From the NCBI GenBank assembly GCA_019873665.1, contig JAIOAV010000012.1, positions 1 to 61,170 on the forward strand: DNA of 61,170 nucleotides. The letters are read 5' to 3'. This document shows, one piece after another, positions 50,930-60,118 of this stretch. The translations under genes and the position numbers were made by a program. The notes under the pieces were generated by a model, which was given only the letters and a program-made list of their open reading frames with translations, was not told the DNA's origin and searched no databases. Each line of letters begins with the position of its first letter. Position 1 is the stretch's first letter. This DNA is from Chloroflexota bacterium. GTDB lineage: Bacteria; Chloroflexota; Anaerolineae; JAAYEA01.

Positions 50930-51316
50930 TCACTCCCGATGCAGCAGCCGGTAGATAACCGTCCCCACTACCGCTAACGATACCACCCAGATCAGCACGA
51001 TCACCACTGAGGCGGGCCGACTGACCGGCAAGCCATCCGCCACCGTCTCCCGCGCCCTGACGCGGCTTTCTGCCACCACCTGAGGCGGCATCATTCGCAG
51101 TACCAGCCACACGCCCAGCGGCACGAGCACGAGATCATCCAGATAGCCGAGGATGGGGATGAAGTCGGGGATCAGATCAATGGGACTGAGGGCATAGCCC
51201 ACCACCAACGCCGCCAGGACGCGCGCCACCCACGGCACGCGCGGATCGCGATAGGCCAGATAGAGCGCATATGTCTCCGCCTCCAGCGCGACCACACGCT
51301 CCCGCCAGGGTGTCAT
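50930..51316 (-). CDS. DUF1232 (YkvA-like) membrane protein
   Basis: 128 residues. The DUF1232 signature [20 protein letters not shown] is present at about residues 41-60 and there is a second hydrophobic segment at the C-terminus ([19 protein letters not shown]). The family's function is unknown. Its ATG overlaps the end of the rhomboid gene by 4 bases, so the two are coupled. Confidence 0.88.
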   Translation of the reverse strand: MTPWRERVVALEAETYALYLAYRDPRVPWVARVLAALVVGYALSPIDLIPDFIPILGYLDDLVLVPLGVWLVLRMMPPQVVAESRVRARETVADGLPVSRPASVVIVLIWVVSLAVVGTVIYRLLHRE

Positions 51317-52017
51317 CGGTACAAGTACTGCTCATAGAGGGGCATGGCAAGCTGGCGGACACGACAGCCCATCGCCTTGCACCCCAGGCCCACCAGGATG
51401 CCGATGATGAACCCGCCGATATGCGCGAACCAGGCAACGCCGCCCGACTGCACGCTCGCCAGCGAGAGCAGCCCGGAGAAGAATTGCAGGACAAACCAGC
51501 CACCCAGCGCGATGACCGCGGGCATCTCGATAAAGCGCACAAAGAAGCCGATCGCGACCAGATACTGGACACGCGCATAGGGAAAGAAAACGAGGTAGGC
51601 TCCCAACACCCCGGCAATGGCACCGCTCGCCCCCAACGCCGGAATCGGCGAATCGGGCGCAACGGCGATCTGCGCCAGGCTTGCTCCCACCCCCGCCACC
51701 ACATACACGACCAGATAGCGCACGTGCCCCACCACGTCCTCTATGTTGTCGCCAAAGATGAACAGGTAGAGCATGTTGCCCAGAATATGCAGCAGGCTGC
51801 CGTGCATGAACATGGCTGTCAGAAGTGTCATCGCTGCGCCCAACGAGAAATCATAGAAGATCCGCGCCGGCACCACCGCCCAGCGCAGGAAAAACGCCTC
51901 CAACTCCCCAGATGATAGCGTGAGCTGGTAGATGAACACCAACACATTCATGGCGATCAGCGTCAGATTGACCACCGGAAAGCGATAGGTGGGGTTCTCA
52001 TCGCGCAGTGGCAACAT
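51313..52017 (-). CDS. Rhomboid family intramembrane serine protease
   Basis: 234 residues with six to seven membrane segments. The catalytic Ser lies in GASGAIAG and the catalytic His in AHIGGFIIG. The conserved [18 protein letters not shown] loop and helix are also present. It cleaves membrane-spanning substrates within the bilayer; targets are unknown. It is coupled to the DUF1232 gene downstream. Confidence 0.93.
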   Translation of the reverse strand: MLPLRDENPTYRFPVVNLTLIAMNVLVFIYQLTLSSGELEAFFLRWAVVPARIFYDFSLGAAMTLLTAMFMHGSLLHILGNMLYLFIFGDNIEDVVGHVRYLVVYVVAGVGASLAQIAVAPDSPIPALGASGAIAGVLGAYLVFFPYARVQYLVAIGFFVRFIEMPAVIALGGWFVLQFFSGLLSLASVQSGGVAWFAHIGGFIIGILVGLGCKAMGCRVRQLAMPLYEQYLYR

Positions 52018-52094
52018 CGGTTCTTTCTCCTGTCTGCGCCGTCCTGTGCACGGCGCACTTGCTCATAAAACAGGCTGCCGCGGCAACGGGCCTA

Positions 52095-53183
52095 CTACAG
52101 CCAGCGCAGTGCCCCGGGGCGGCAGCGCGTAACGCAGAGCCCGCACCCCGCGCAGCGGAACATATCCACGCGCGCGATGCCCCCCTGCACGTGGATGGCA
52201 TCATACGGGCATGATAGCTCGCAGAGACCACACGCCGTGCATGCCGCCTCCTCCACAACAGGGGGGACCGCGACGCGGTGCGCCGGGCGCTCCCGCAGGC
52301 AGCGCAATGTCAGCCCGCGAATGTCGGCCACGCTTTGATAGCCGTGCGCGTCCAGCCATGCGCCGATCTCTGTGGCGATCTTGCCGAACACGGTCGGCCC
52401 ACGCAGGATGGCGGCGGTGCACACCTGCACCGCGGTCGCCCCAGCCATGAACATGGCGATGGCGTCGCTGCCCCGACTGATACCGCCCACGCCCAGCACC
52501 GGCAGCCCGACTGCCCGCGACACATCCAACACGCAGCGCAGCGCCAGCGGCTTGAGCGCCGGTCCCGAGAGCCAGCCATGGCCATCGGCGCTGCCCAGAA
52601 GCGGCTGCCCGGTCTCGACGTCTATCCCCAGACAAGGGCCGAACGAGTTGATGGCAGCAATGCCATTAGCGCCCGCCTTGGCCGCCAGTTCGGCAGCGCG
52701 GCTGATCTCCCGTCCCAGCGGGCTGAGCTTGACGAACACCGGCACTGCCACCGCATCCTTGGCGGCGCGGATGGCATCCATCATGGGTTGCGGGTTCTCT
52801 CCAATATAGTGCGTGGAAAGCTCCAGCGCGTCGGCAAAGGGCCGCACGCGCGGCGCCAGCGCGGCGATGTCCGCAGCCGAATAGCCGAGGCTGACGATCA
52901 GCGGCAGACCCGCGCTCTTGGCGAGGGCATATTCGCGCTCCAACCACTGCTCCGGCGGCAGCTCGGACCAAAGCTCGCAGTTGAGCAAGCCGTGTGGGAT
53001 CTCGGCCATGCTCGGCGTGGGCACATCCGCCGCGCGCACCGAGATCGTCTTGGCCACCAGCGCACCCGCGCCTCCCGCCGCGCACGCCAGCAGCGCCTTT
53101 CCATCCCGCCCCGGTGGGCCGGCAGCGGGCAACACCGGATTACGCAACGCCAGCCCACAGAGATCAACGTTGAGGTCCGCCAT
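52095..53183 (-). CDS. Dihydroorotate dehydrogenase-like protein with two 4Fe-4S clusters (PreA-like)
   Basis: 362 residues. The TIM-barrel FMN domain shows LRNPVLPAAGPPGRDG, FVKLSPLG, INSFG and LGVGGISRGSDAI. The C-terminal ferredoxin part has CTACGLCELSCP and CAGCGLCVTRC. This is the layout of the NAD-dependent dihydropyrimidine dehydrogenase PreA subunit. The usual FAD partner PreT is not adjacent. Its start lies inside the end of the hybrid kinase gene (20-base overlap). It probably reduces pyrimidines or a related heterocycle. Confidence 0.85.
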   Translation of the reverse strand: MADLNVDLCGLALRNPVLPAAGPPGRDGKALLACAAGGAGALVAKTISVRAADVPTPSMAEIPHGLLNCELWSELPPEQWLEREYALAKSAGLPLIVSLGYSAADIAALAPRVRPFADALELSTHYIGENPQPMMDAIRAAKDAVAVPVFVKLSPLGREISRAAELAAKAGANGIAAINSFGPCLGIDVETGQPLLGSADGHGWLSGPALKPLALRCVLDVSRAVGLPVLGVGGISRGSDAIAMFMAGATAVQVCTAAILRGPTVFGKIATEIGAWLDAHGYQSVADIRGLTLRCLRERPAHRVAVPPVVEEAACTACGLCELSCPYDAIHVQGGIARVDMFRCAGCGLCVTRCRPGALRWL

Positions 53184-54648
53184 CTCCCTCCCCCGTCAGC
53201 GGGTACACCGTAGGCACAGTAAAGCGAAACACGCTGCCCCCCTCTGCGGGGCTTTCCAGCCAGATCCTGCCCCCCTGCGCCTCTACCGCCAGCTTACAGA
53301 ACGCCAATCCCAGGCCAGTGCCGCGGCGGCGGCTCCCTTCCGGTCGAATCTGGCTGAACTTCTGGAAGAGCTGGTCACGGTCCCTGGGCGCGATCCCTGC
53401 GCCCTGATCGGCCACCGAGACGGTAACAAAGCCCGGCTCCTCATCCACTGTGGCGCTGATGGTCACCGTGCCGTCGCGGGGCGAGAACTTGATCGCGTTG
53501 TCCAGCAGGTTTCCCAAAACGCGATCCAACAGATCTTGATCGGCCATGACCAACGGCAGGTCGGGCGAGACGCGGTTCTCCAACCTGACCTCCTGGTAGG
53601 CACTCAGCGCGCTGAATTCGGGCATCATCTCTTGCACGACGTTGGGGAGCGCCAGCGGCGTGAGCTGCAGCGGGAAGCCCCCCTCTTCCAGCCGGTAAAA
53701 GTCGAGCATCGTGTTGGTGAGGCGCAACATGCGGCGGCCGCTGTGCGTCGCTACCTCCAGAAAGGTGTCTATGACGGCCTCGCTCTGCCCGCGTTCGTGC
53801 AAGAGGCGCAGCGTCTCGATGCCGCTCATGATGACGGTGAGGGGGCTGCGCAGATCGTGCACCAGCATGCCGATCATGTCCTGACGCATCGCTTCGGCGA
53901 CGCGCTGGGCTGTCACGTCACGGCCGATGGCCTGATAATACTCCTTGCCACGGTAGATAAAGCGTTTGATCCGCAGTTGTAGGATTAGCGTTTTGCCCTG
54001 CTGCGCGGAAAGGTCCACTTCGATCTCGACTTCTCGTCCTTCCGCGAGCTCAGGGACCCGCGCCCAGAACGACTCGGGCAGCTGTAGATCGCGAACCGTC
54101 ATCGTGGTCAGCTGTGCCTTGCGGTATCCCAGCAACTCGCATGCCCGGCGGTTGGCATCGGTGATCTGCCCTGCCGTGTCGGCGACGAGGATGGGATCCA
54201 TGCTCTCCTCAAAGAGGTGTCGGTAGCGCTCCTCTTCTTGGCGGGCTTCTTCCTCCGAATGGAGCTGTTGCAGATAGCGCACCGCGCGATCCATAGCGAT
54301 GCGCACTGTCTCTTGGTCAAAGGGTTTGATCAAATAGTCGAACGCACCGAGCCGCAACGCGCGCACAGCGGACTCCAGAGAGGAATACGCCGTCAGGGTG
54401 ATGATTGGCGGGTGATTGGGCCGCTTGGCCAGCTCTTCTACGAGATAGTAGCCATCCACCTCGGGCAACGCCAGATCGGTGATGACGATCTGGATGTCAT
54501 TGGGCTGGTCGAGTATCTGCAGCGCCTGCGGGACGCTATACGCGGCCACGCTGGGATAGCCGAGCACGCGCAGCACTACCGCCAGAAGGTCGCAGACATC
54601 CTTCTTGTCGTCCACGATGAGTACGCGGTACGGTTTCAGCTCAGCCAT
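53164..54648 (-). CDS. Receiver-PAS-histidine kinase hybrid
   Basis: 494 residues from ATG 54648. Domains in order: receiver (VLIVDD at the start, phospho-acceptor Asp58 in ITDLALPEVDG, KPFD near 105), PAS (about 145-245), HisKA with His264 in MLVHDLRSPLT, and HATPase with LLDNAIKFSP, VADQGAGIAP and GTGLGLAF. There is no membrane segment, so it is a cytoplasmic sensor. The receiver at the N-terminus suggests it relays a signal from another kinase. No output regulator is nearby. It lies 4 bases after the SsnA-like gene. Confidence 0.9.
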   Translation of the reverse strand: MAELKPYRVLIVDDKKDVCDLLAVVLRVLGYPSVAAYSVPQALQILDQPNDIQIVITDLALPEVDGYYLVEELAKRPNHPPIITLTAYSSLESAVRALRLGAFDYLIKPFDQETVRIAMDRAVRYLQQLHSEEEARQEEERYRHLFEESMDPILVADTAGQITDANRRACELLGYRKAQLTTMTVRDLQLPESFWARVPELAEGREVEIEVDLSAQQGKTLILQLRIKRFIYRGKEYYQAIGRDVTAQRVAEAMRQDMIGMLVHDLRSPLTVIMSGIETLRLLHERGQSEAVIDTFLEVATHSGRRMLRLTNTMLDFYRLEEGGFPLQLTPLALPNVVQEMMPEFSALSAYQEVRLENRVSPDLPLVMADQDLLDRVLGNLLDNAIKFSPRDGTVTISATVDEEPGFVTVSVADQGAGIAPRDRDQLFQKFSQIRPEGSRRRGTGLGLAFCKLAVEAQGGRIWLESPAEGGSVFRFTVPTVYPLTGEGDGGPQR

Positions 54649-54652
54649 CGCC

Positions 54653-55999
54653 TCACTCCCCGGCCAACCGTCGCCACAGCTGCGCCGCCCGTTCGCGGGC
54701 GCGCGCCGCAATCTCCGCTGTGTCCAGATGGGTGAGAACGCGATCGCGCATCAGGACCTCGCCGGCAACTATCGTAGTCGTCACCTGACTGCCATCCAGG
54801 CCAAACAGCACATGCCAGGGCCAGTTCTCTGCCGTAACCGGTGTCGGTGGAGCATAGTCCACAAGGATGACGTCCGCGCCCGCGCCGACGGCGAGACAGC
54901 CTAGCGGCTGGGCAAAGAGCGCGCTCGCCAGCCGTCCGTTGTGGCCGAATGCCATCTCCATCACTTGCGGCGCGCTGAGCGCACGCGGATCACGCGCCGC
55001 CAGCTTGGGCAGCAGGTATGCGGTCGCCATCTCGGCAAACATGTTGTTGCTGAAACCATCGTTCCCCAGTCCCACCGGCACGCCTGCCGCCAGCATCTGC
55101 GCCACAGGTGCCACGCCAACTCCGTTATTCATGTTGGAGCGGGGATTATGTACCACATAGGTGCCCGTCTCATGCAGCAGCGCGACTTCCGCCGCGTCCA
55201 GATGCACGCCATGGGCGGCAATCGTCTTGGGGCCGAGCACGCCGGCTCGCGCCAGTCGCCCAACGGTACGCGTACCCGCGCGCACCAGCGCGTCCTGCAC
55301 ATCTACCTCCCCCTCCGCGAGATGAAGGTGAAAGCCCACATCCAATGCCCGCGCCAGCCCCACTGCCTGCTCCAGGGTCTCGTCCGACAGGGTGAAAGAG
55401 GCATGCAAGCCAAAGGCGCTGGTGAGCCAGCCGTCGCCGCCGCATTCTCGATAGCGCGTCCGCCTGATGAAGCGCACATTCTCCTCCAGCCCAGCCTGGG
55501 CGGCATCCGGCCCGTCCCGATCCGACACCTCATAGCAGAGGCAGGCACGCACACCCGCCTCCTGCACCGCCCGCGCGATCACATCTAGCGAGCCGGCGAT
55601 GGCGTAGGGCGAGGCGTGATGATCTACGAGGGTGGTAGTGCCGTGCTGGATCGCGTCCACAAGGCAAACGCGCGCCGATTCATAGATGTCTTCCGGCTGC
55701 AGCGCCTTGTCCAGCCACCACCAGAGATGCTCCAGGATTTGCGGCAGGTTCGCGGGCGCAGGCCCCGGGAGCGAGATACCACGCGCAAGGGCCCCATAAA
55801 AGTGCGTATGCGCGCAGATCACCCCCGGCAACACCCATTGCCCCCGCGCGTCCAGCCGGGGCTCGTCCGGGTGCGCGGCTTCCAGCGCCGCCGACGGCCC
55901 CAGCGCGGCAATGCGCTGGCCGCGGAGGAGCAACGCGCCATCAGGGATGATCGCGTTTCCCTCCGCCACGGTGACCAGGTTGCCATGCGTGATAAGCAT
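54653..55999 (-). CDS. Amidohydrolase, SsnA-like
   Basis: 448 residues. The metal-binding start PGVICAHTHFYGALARG is close to the SsnA/TrzN/atrazine chlorohydrolase group. Other ligands fit FHLHLAEGE, AAHGVHL and GLGNDGFSNN. These enzymes deaminate or hydrolyse heterocycles. The gene leads an apparent operon with the hybrid kinase and the PreA-like enzyme, so a purine- or pyrimidine-like substrate is plausible. The symbol ssnA is not given because the match is only at family level. Confidence 0.85.
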   Translation of the reverse strand: MLITHGNLVTVAEGNAIIPDGALLLRGQRIAALGPSAALEAAHPDEPRLDARGQWVLPGVICAHTHFYGALARGISLPGPAPANLPQILEHLWWWLDKALQPEDIYESARVCLVDAIQHGTTTLVDHHASPYAIAGSLDVIARAVQEAGVRACLCYEVSDRDGPDAAQAGLEENVRFIRRTRYRECGGDGWLTSAFGLHASFTLSDETLEQAVGLARALDVGFHLHLAEGEVDVQDALVRAGTRTVGRLARAGVLGPKTIAAHGVHLDAAEVALLHETGTYVVHNPRSNMNNGVGVAPVAQMLAAGVPVGLGNDGFSNNMFAEMATAYLLPKLAARDPRALSAPQVMEMAFGHNGRLASALFAQPLGCLAVGAGADVILVDYAPPTPVTAENWPWHVLFGLDGSQVTTTIVAGEVLMRDRVLTHLDTAEIAARARERAAQLWRRLAGE

Positions 56000-56122
56000 G
56001 CCACCTTACCTCTTGGGGTCAAACGTGGGGCAGACTCACCACGTATTCTATCACAACTCGCACGGCGGGCAACTAGCAGAAAGGCACAGTCGTTGCTTGA
56101 GGGTGTCCTCAGGGTAGGGCGC

Positions 56123-57013
56123 TTACGTATGCCAGTAGAGGCGGCCATCCTGCACGGTGAAAGCGATCTCGCCGGTGTTATGCAAGTGGCTGAGGTAGGC
56201 ATGCAACGCGGGCGACACCATGTAATAGTCGCGCACGTGGCGCAGCGACACGCCAAAGCGCGCGCAGAACTCGCTGACCAGGTCATGCGCTTCCACCGGC
56301 GACGCGGTCAGCCGCGTGCGTAGATAGGCGAGTGTCTCCTCGATCTGCGCGAGGTTCGCGGCGAGCAGGTCGCTGATATCGGCATAGGCGGCATCGTGCG
56401 ACAGCACATAATAGTCGGCGGAGAGCTGCCGCAGCCGCTGCAAGCTGGCCAGCCGCATGGTGACGCTGTAGGAGTAGCCGATACGCATGTCTTGTAGCTC
56501 GTGCACGCTGGAGAGCAGATCACCGGTGAAAAGCACTCCCTCGACGCGGTAGCCGGTATGCGCGCCGGTATGGCCCGGCAACGCCAGTGCCTCGACGGTG
56601 ACGCCAGCCACATCGTAGGACCCTTCGGCCACCAGCACATCTGGCTGCGAGCGGCGCGGCGCAAAGCGGGGCACAGCCAGCTCCCGGATCGGCTCAGCGC
56701 CACCAAAGAGGCAGAGTGTAGCCCATTCGGGGTATTCGAGAAGCACCGAATCGAGCGCCGGGGCATAGATGCGCGCGCCGGTCTGCTCCACGAGGTAGGC
56801 GTTGCCGCCGGTGTGATCGCCGTGCCCGTGCGTGTTGAAAATGGCCACTGGCGTGAGGCCGAGGGGCTCCAGGGCGCCAAGCAACTGCTTGGCATGTCGA
56901 TCACCCACGCCGGAGTCAATCAGGACCGCCTGCCCATCCTGGCCCGCGATGACGCCGATGTTGACAACACCGGCGAGATAGTACACATGATGCTGGATAT
57001 GGCATAGGTCCAT
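56123..57013 (-). CDS. Metallo-beta-lactamase-fold hydrolase
   Basis: 296 residues. The metal motif THGHGDHTGG (HxHxDH), the strand VLIDSGVG, ALPGHTGAHTGYRV and LFTGDLL are typical. The C-terminal 90 residues are helical. The substrate is unknown; glyoxalase II-like or quorum-quenching lactonase-like roles are possible. It is followed by a 123-base gap without features before the SsnA-like gene. Confidence 0.9.
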   Translation of the reverse strand: MDLCHIQHHVYYLAGVVNIGVIAGQDGQAVLIDSGVGDRHAKQLLGALEPLGLTPVAIFNTHGHGDHTGGNAYLVEQTGARIYAPALDSVLLEYPEWATLCLFGGAEPIRELAVPRFAPRRSQPDVLVAEGSYDVAGVTVEALALPGHTGAHTGYRVEGVLFTGDLLSSVHELQDMRIGYSYSVTMRLASLQRLRQLSADYYVLSHDAAYADISDLLAANLAQIEETLAYLRTRLTASPVEAHDLVSEFCARFGVSLRHVRDYYMVSPALHAYLSHLHNTGEIAFTVQDGRLYWHT

Positions 57014-57061
57014 GATGAGGGGGGAAACCTCCTCTGCAGTCTGCTGACAAGCTGCGGCATT

Positions 57062-57090
57062 TTGCCAAAAAGACTGATCCGTGGTACACT
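57062..57090 (+). promoter_or_regulatory. Promoter of the tRNA-Arg gene
   Basis: TTGCCA (57062-57067), a 17-base spacer and TACACT (57085-57090) with TGg in front. It lies 10 bases before the tRNA. Confidence 0.7.
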
Positions 57091-57100
57091 ATCTCTGCGT

Positions 57101-57172
57101 GCCCCTGTAGCTCAGAGGATAGAGCAGCGGCCTCCGGAGCCGTGCGCGGCAGTTCGAGTCTGCCCAGGGGTA
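57101..57172 (+). tRNA. tRNA-Arg (anticodon CCG)
   Basis: The full cloverleaf is visible: acceptor GCCCCTG with CAGGGGT (first pair G-U), D arm GCTC/GAGC, anticodon stem GCGGC/GCCGT with loop CTCCGGA (anticodon CCG at 57134-57136), T arm GGCAG-TTCGAGT-CTGCC. CCA is not encoded. It reads CGG codons, frequent in this GC-rich sequence. The convergent ROK gene ends only 4 bases away. Confidence 0.95.
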
Positions 57173-57176
57173 CTTT

Positions 57177-58172
57177 TCATTTCCTCTTGCCAACTCTGGC
57201 CACTGCCAACATCGCCGCGCCCAACACGCCTGCTTGATCTCCCAGCTTGGCAGCGACGATCTTGACTCGCTGCAGGTCGTGCTTGGCGATGAGGTTGGCA
57301 AAGGCAGTCTCGCGCACCGGCGCCAAGAAGTACTCGCCTAGCGCCTCCACCACCCCGCCGCCCAGGATCACCATCTCCGGGTCAATCAGGTTGACGATGC
57401 TGGCCACCGCCAGCCCCAGATAGTGCTGCGCCCAGCCCAGCATCTCCAGCGTCAACGCGTCGCCTCGCTGCACCGCCTCGGCGAGCACACCGCTGGTGAG
57501 ATCGTCCAGCTTGTCGCCGGCCAGCTCAGTCAGGATGCTCGTGCGCCCCGCCTTGATCGCCGCGACGAGATCGCGGGTGATCGCCGTGCGGCTGGCGACC
57601 GCCTCCAGGCAGCCGCATGCGCCACAGCCGCAGCGCGGCCCGTCCGCCACGATGATCATGTGCCCCACTTCGGCGGCGACATGGCGAAAGCCACTGCGGA
57701 GCTGGCCGCCGAGGATCAGGCCGCCACCGATGCCCGTGCCGACAAAGATGCCCACAAGGTCCGACACGTCCCGGCCAGCCCCCAGCTTGAACTCGCCGTA
57801 CGTGCCTGCATTCACATCGTTCTCGACAAAGACGGGCAGCCCTGTCTTGTCGCGCAGCCGCTCCGCCAGCGGCATATCCACCCACCCCGGCAGGTTCGGC
57901 GCGTTGAGGATGACGCCGGTTTCGGGATTGAGCGGCCCTGGCGCGCCGACGCCGATGGCCAGCACCCGCTCCGGCACGACATCCGCCCTGCGCAGCACCC
58001 TCTCCACGCTCTCGGCGATCCGCGCGATCACTCGCTCTGGTCCCATCTCGGCCTCGGTAGCCTGCTTGGCCTGTGCCACGATCTCGCCTTTTTTGTTGAT
58101 CAACGCGGTGAGGATCTTGGTACCGCCCAGATCCACGCCGACGACATAGCTTCTGCGACTCTTTCTGGCCAT
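57177..58172 (-). CDS. ROK-family sugar kinase (glucokinase-like)
   Basis: 331 residues from ATG 58172, preceded by AAAGGGGG; the longer frame to 58322 is not supported. The ATP-binding start VVGVDLGGTKI, the substrate motif FVENDVNAGTYGE and the ROK zinc motif CGCGACGCLEA are complete. The intact kinase residues and lack of a DNA-binding domain mark it as a kinase, not a repressor. It probably phosphorylates glucose or N-acetylhexosamine in the cytoplasm. Confidence 0.92.
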   Translation of the reverse strand: MARKSRRSYVVGVDLGGTKILTALINKKGEIVAQAKQATEAEMGPERVIARIAESVERVLRRADVVPERVLAIGVGAPGPLNPETGVILNAPNLPGWVDMPLAERLRDKTGLPVFVENDVNAGTYGEFKLGAGRDVSDLVGIFVGTGIGGGLILGGQLRSGFRHVAAEVGHMIIVADGPRCGCGACGCLEAVASRTAITRDLVAAIKAGRTSILTELAGDKLDDLTSGVLAEAVQRGDALTLEMLGWAQHYLGLAVASIVNLIDPEMVILGGGVVEALGEYFLAPVRETAFANLIAKHDLQRVKIVAAKLGDQAGVLGAAMLAVARVGKRK

Positions 58173-58375
58173 TGTGGCCCCCTTTCCTGCGCGCCATCCT
58201 GACACGCCTTGCACCCGCAATCGCCCGGTGCTATAATCCCCGCGAAGGCCGTGTCTTGTGGCACGCGTCTTTATACCACCGGACGGACAAGATGCCAAAT
58301 GCGGCGCAGAGATAGCAGTCACCGGCAGATGCGAGAACAGCGCGCTCGCGCATGGAGCGGGCAGGCAGGAGCAGC

Positions 58376-60112
58376 ATGAACCAGCCTCCTTCCCTCATCC
58401 CCGGCCAACGCAAAGTCTTCGCCGGCGTCGCTGCCTCCTCCGGCGCAGCCGCTGGCCGTGCCTTTGTCTATCACCCACTGACCAAGCGCCCGGAGCGGCG
58501 CGTGCCGCAAAATGTGGTGCAGGAACGGGAGCGGCTGGCGCAGGCGCTGGCGGCGGCAGGCGCGGAGCTGGCGGCGCTGCGTGCAGAGGCGGTGAAGACC
58601 GTCGGCGAGGAGCGGGCGACGATCTTTGACATGCAGCTCACCTTTCTCGCCGATCCTCTCCTGATGGAAACGGTCAACGATGCGCTGGCGTTCGGCCAGG
58701 ATGCTGCCGCGGCGTGGTGGCAGGCGATCGAGACCGGCGGGGCGCGCCTGCGCGGCATCGGGGAGGAGACGTGGATGGCGCGTGCCAGCGACCTGGAGGA
58801 CCTGGGGCGGCGCGTGCTGCGACATCTCTTGGGCGACACTGGGCGCGACTGGGGAAACATGCAGCGCGGACAGATCATCATCGCGCAGGAAATAACACCT
58901 AGCGATGTGGTGATGCTGGCGCAACAGGGGGCTGTGGGGCTGGCGCTAGCGTCTGGCAGCAAGACGGCGCACAGCATCATCTTGGCGCAGGCGTTGGGCC
59001 TGCCCGCCGTGGTGGAAGTAGGCGATGCACTGCTGGCCGTGCCGGAGGGCGCGCCGGTGGCGGTGGATGGCGATGCCGGGCTGGTGATCGCCTGGCCGGA
59101 CACGACACTGGATCGGCGTTGCTTCATGGCAACGCCGGCGGTGCGACGCGAAGCGCTGCCCTGCGTCGCGGCGACCACTACCGATGGCCACGTGATCCCC
59201 GTGCTGGCGAATATCGGCAGCGTCAGCGGCGCAGAGCATGCGGCGCGCCAGGGTGCGGATGGCATTGGCCTGTTGCGCACCGAATTCCTCTATCTCGGCC
59301 GACGCGAGCTGCCTGACGAGGAGGAGCAGGTTGCTACCTACGCCGCCACCGTGGCCGCGCTGGGCGGCAAGCCGCTGGTGATTCGCACGCTGGATGCCGG
59401 CTCCGACAAGGAGATGCCGGGGCTCGATCTACCACATGAGCCGAACCCCGCGCTGGGGATGCGGGGCGCGCGCGTCAGCCTGCAACGGCCCGACGTGTTG
59501 GCGACCCAGTTGCGCGCCATCTTGCGCGTGGCGGCCCGCTTTGCCGCCGATCCCCCGCTCCTGCGGGTGATGTTCCCGATGGTAACCAGCGTGGACGAGT
59601 GGTATGCCCTGCGGCAGATTTGGGACAACGCGCGGGCTGGACTGGCGGCAGGCGACGCGCCGCTACCTGTCGTGCCTCTGGGCGTGATGATCGAGGTCCC
59701 CGCGGCGGCGCTGATGGCGGATCGGTTCGCCCGCGAGGTGGATTTCCTCAGCATCGGCAGCAACGACCTGATCCAATACACGCTTGCTGTAGACCGCGAC
59801 CGCCCTGCGCCCCTATCGCTGGCCGACGGCCTGCAGCCGGCGATGTTGCGCCTGATACACTCGGTGGCGCAGGCGGCGCACCGTTTGGGCAAGCGCGTCT
59901 CGCTCTGTGGCGAGCTGGCGGCGGACCCGGTGGCACTGCCGCTGCTGATCGGCCTGGGGGTGGACGAGGTGAGCGTGGACCCAGCCATGGTCCCCATCGT
60001 CAAGGAGCGCGTGCGGCAGCTTTCGCTCGCGGATGCCCGCCGCCTAGCGGGGGAGTGTCTGGCCCTGGGAACAGTGGGCGAGGTGCGGGCGCGGGCAGCG
60101 CACTTTAAATGA
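58376..60112 (+). CDS. ptsI: Phosphoenolpyruvate-protein phosphotransferase (PTS enzyme I)
   Basis: 578 residues from ATG 58376, preceded by AGGAG. The phospho-accepting His199 lies in SGSKTAHSIILAQ. Further enzyme I motifs are GIGLLRTEFLYLGR, the PEP-binding GMRGARVSL, SIGSNDLIQYTLAVDRD and the active-site Cys in LCGELAADP. It transfers phosphate from PEP to HPr. Neither HPr nor any EII gene is in the window, so the downstream route is open. The segment around His199 lacks the usual GGxTSH form, and a dihydroxyacetone-kinase-type or nitrogen-type EI remains possible. Confidence 0.9.
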   Translation: MNQPPSLIPGQRKVFAGVAASSGAAAGRAFVYHPLTKRPERRVPQNVVQERERLAQALAAAGAELAALRAEAVKTVGEERATIFDMQLTFLADPLLMETVNDALAFGQDAAAAWWQAIETGGARLRGIGEETWMARASDLEDLGRRVLRHLLGDTGRDWGNMQRGQIIIAQEITPSDVVMLAQQGAVGLALASGSKTAHSIILAQALGLPAVVEVGDALLAVPEGAPVAVDGDAGLVIAWPDTTLDRRCFMATPAVRREALPCVAATTTDGHVIPVLANIGSVSGAEHAARQGADGIGLLRTEFLYLGRRELPDEEEQVATYAATVAALGGKPLVIRTLDAGSDKEMPGLDLPHEPNPALGMRGARVSLQRPDVLATQLRAILRVAARFAADPPLLRVMFPMVTSVDEWYALRQIWDNARAGLAAGDAPLPVVPLGVMIEVPAAALMADRFAREVDFLSIGSNDLIQYTLAVDRDRPAPLSLADGLQPAMLRLIHSVAQAAHRLGKRVSLCGELAADPVALPLLIGLGVDEVSVDPAMVPIVKERVRQLSLADARRLAGECLALGTVGEVRARAAHFK

Positions 60113-60118
60113 AGGAGA

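Noticed and set aside
57062..57265. 67-codon ORF over the tRNA
   Set aside because: It is a reading of the tRNA gene and the opposite strand of the ROK gene end. The cloverleaf is unambiguous.
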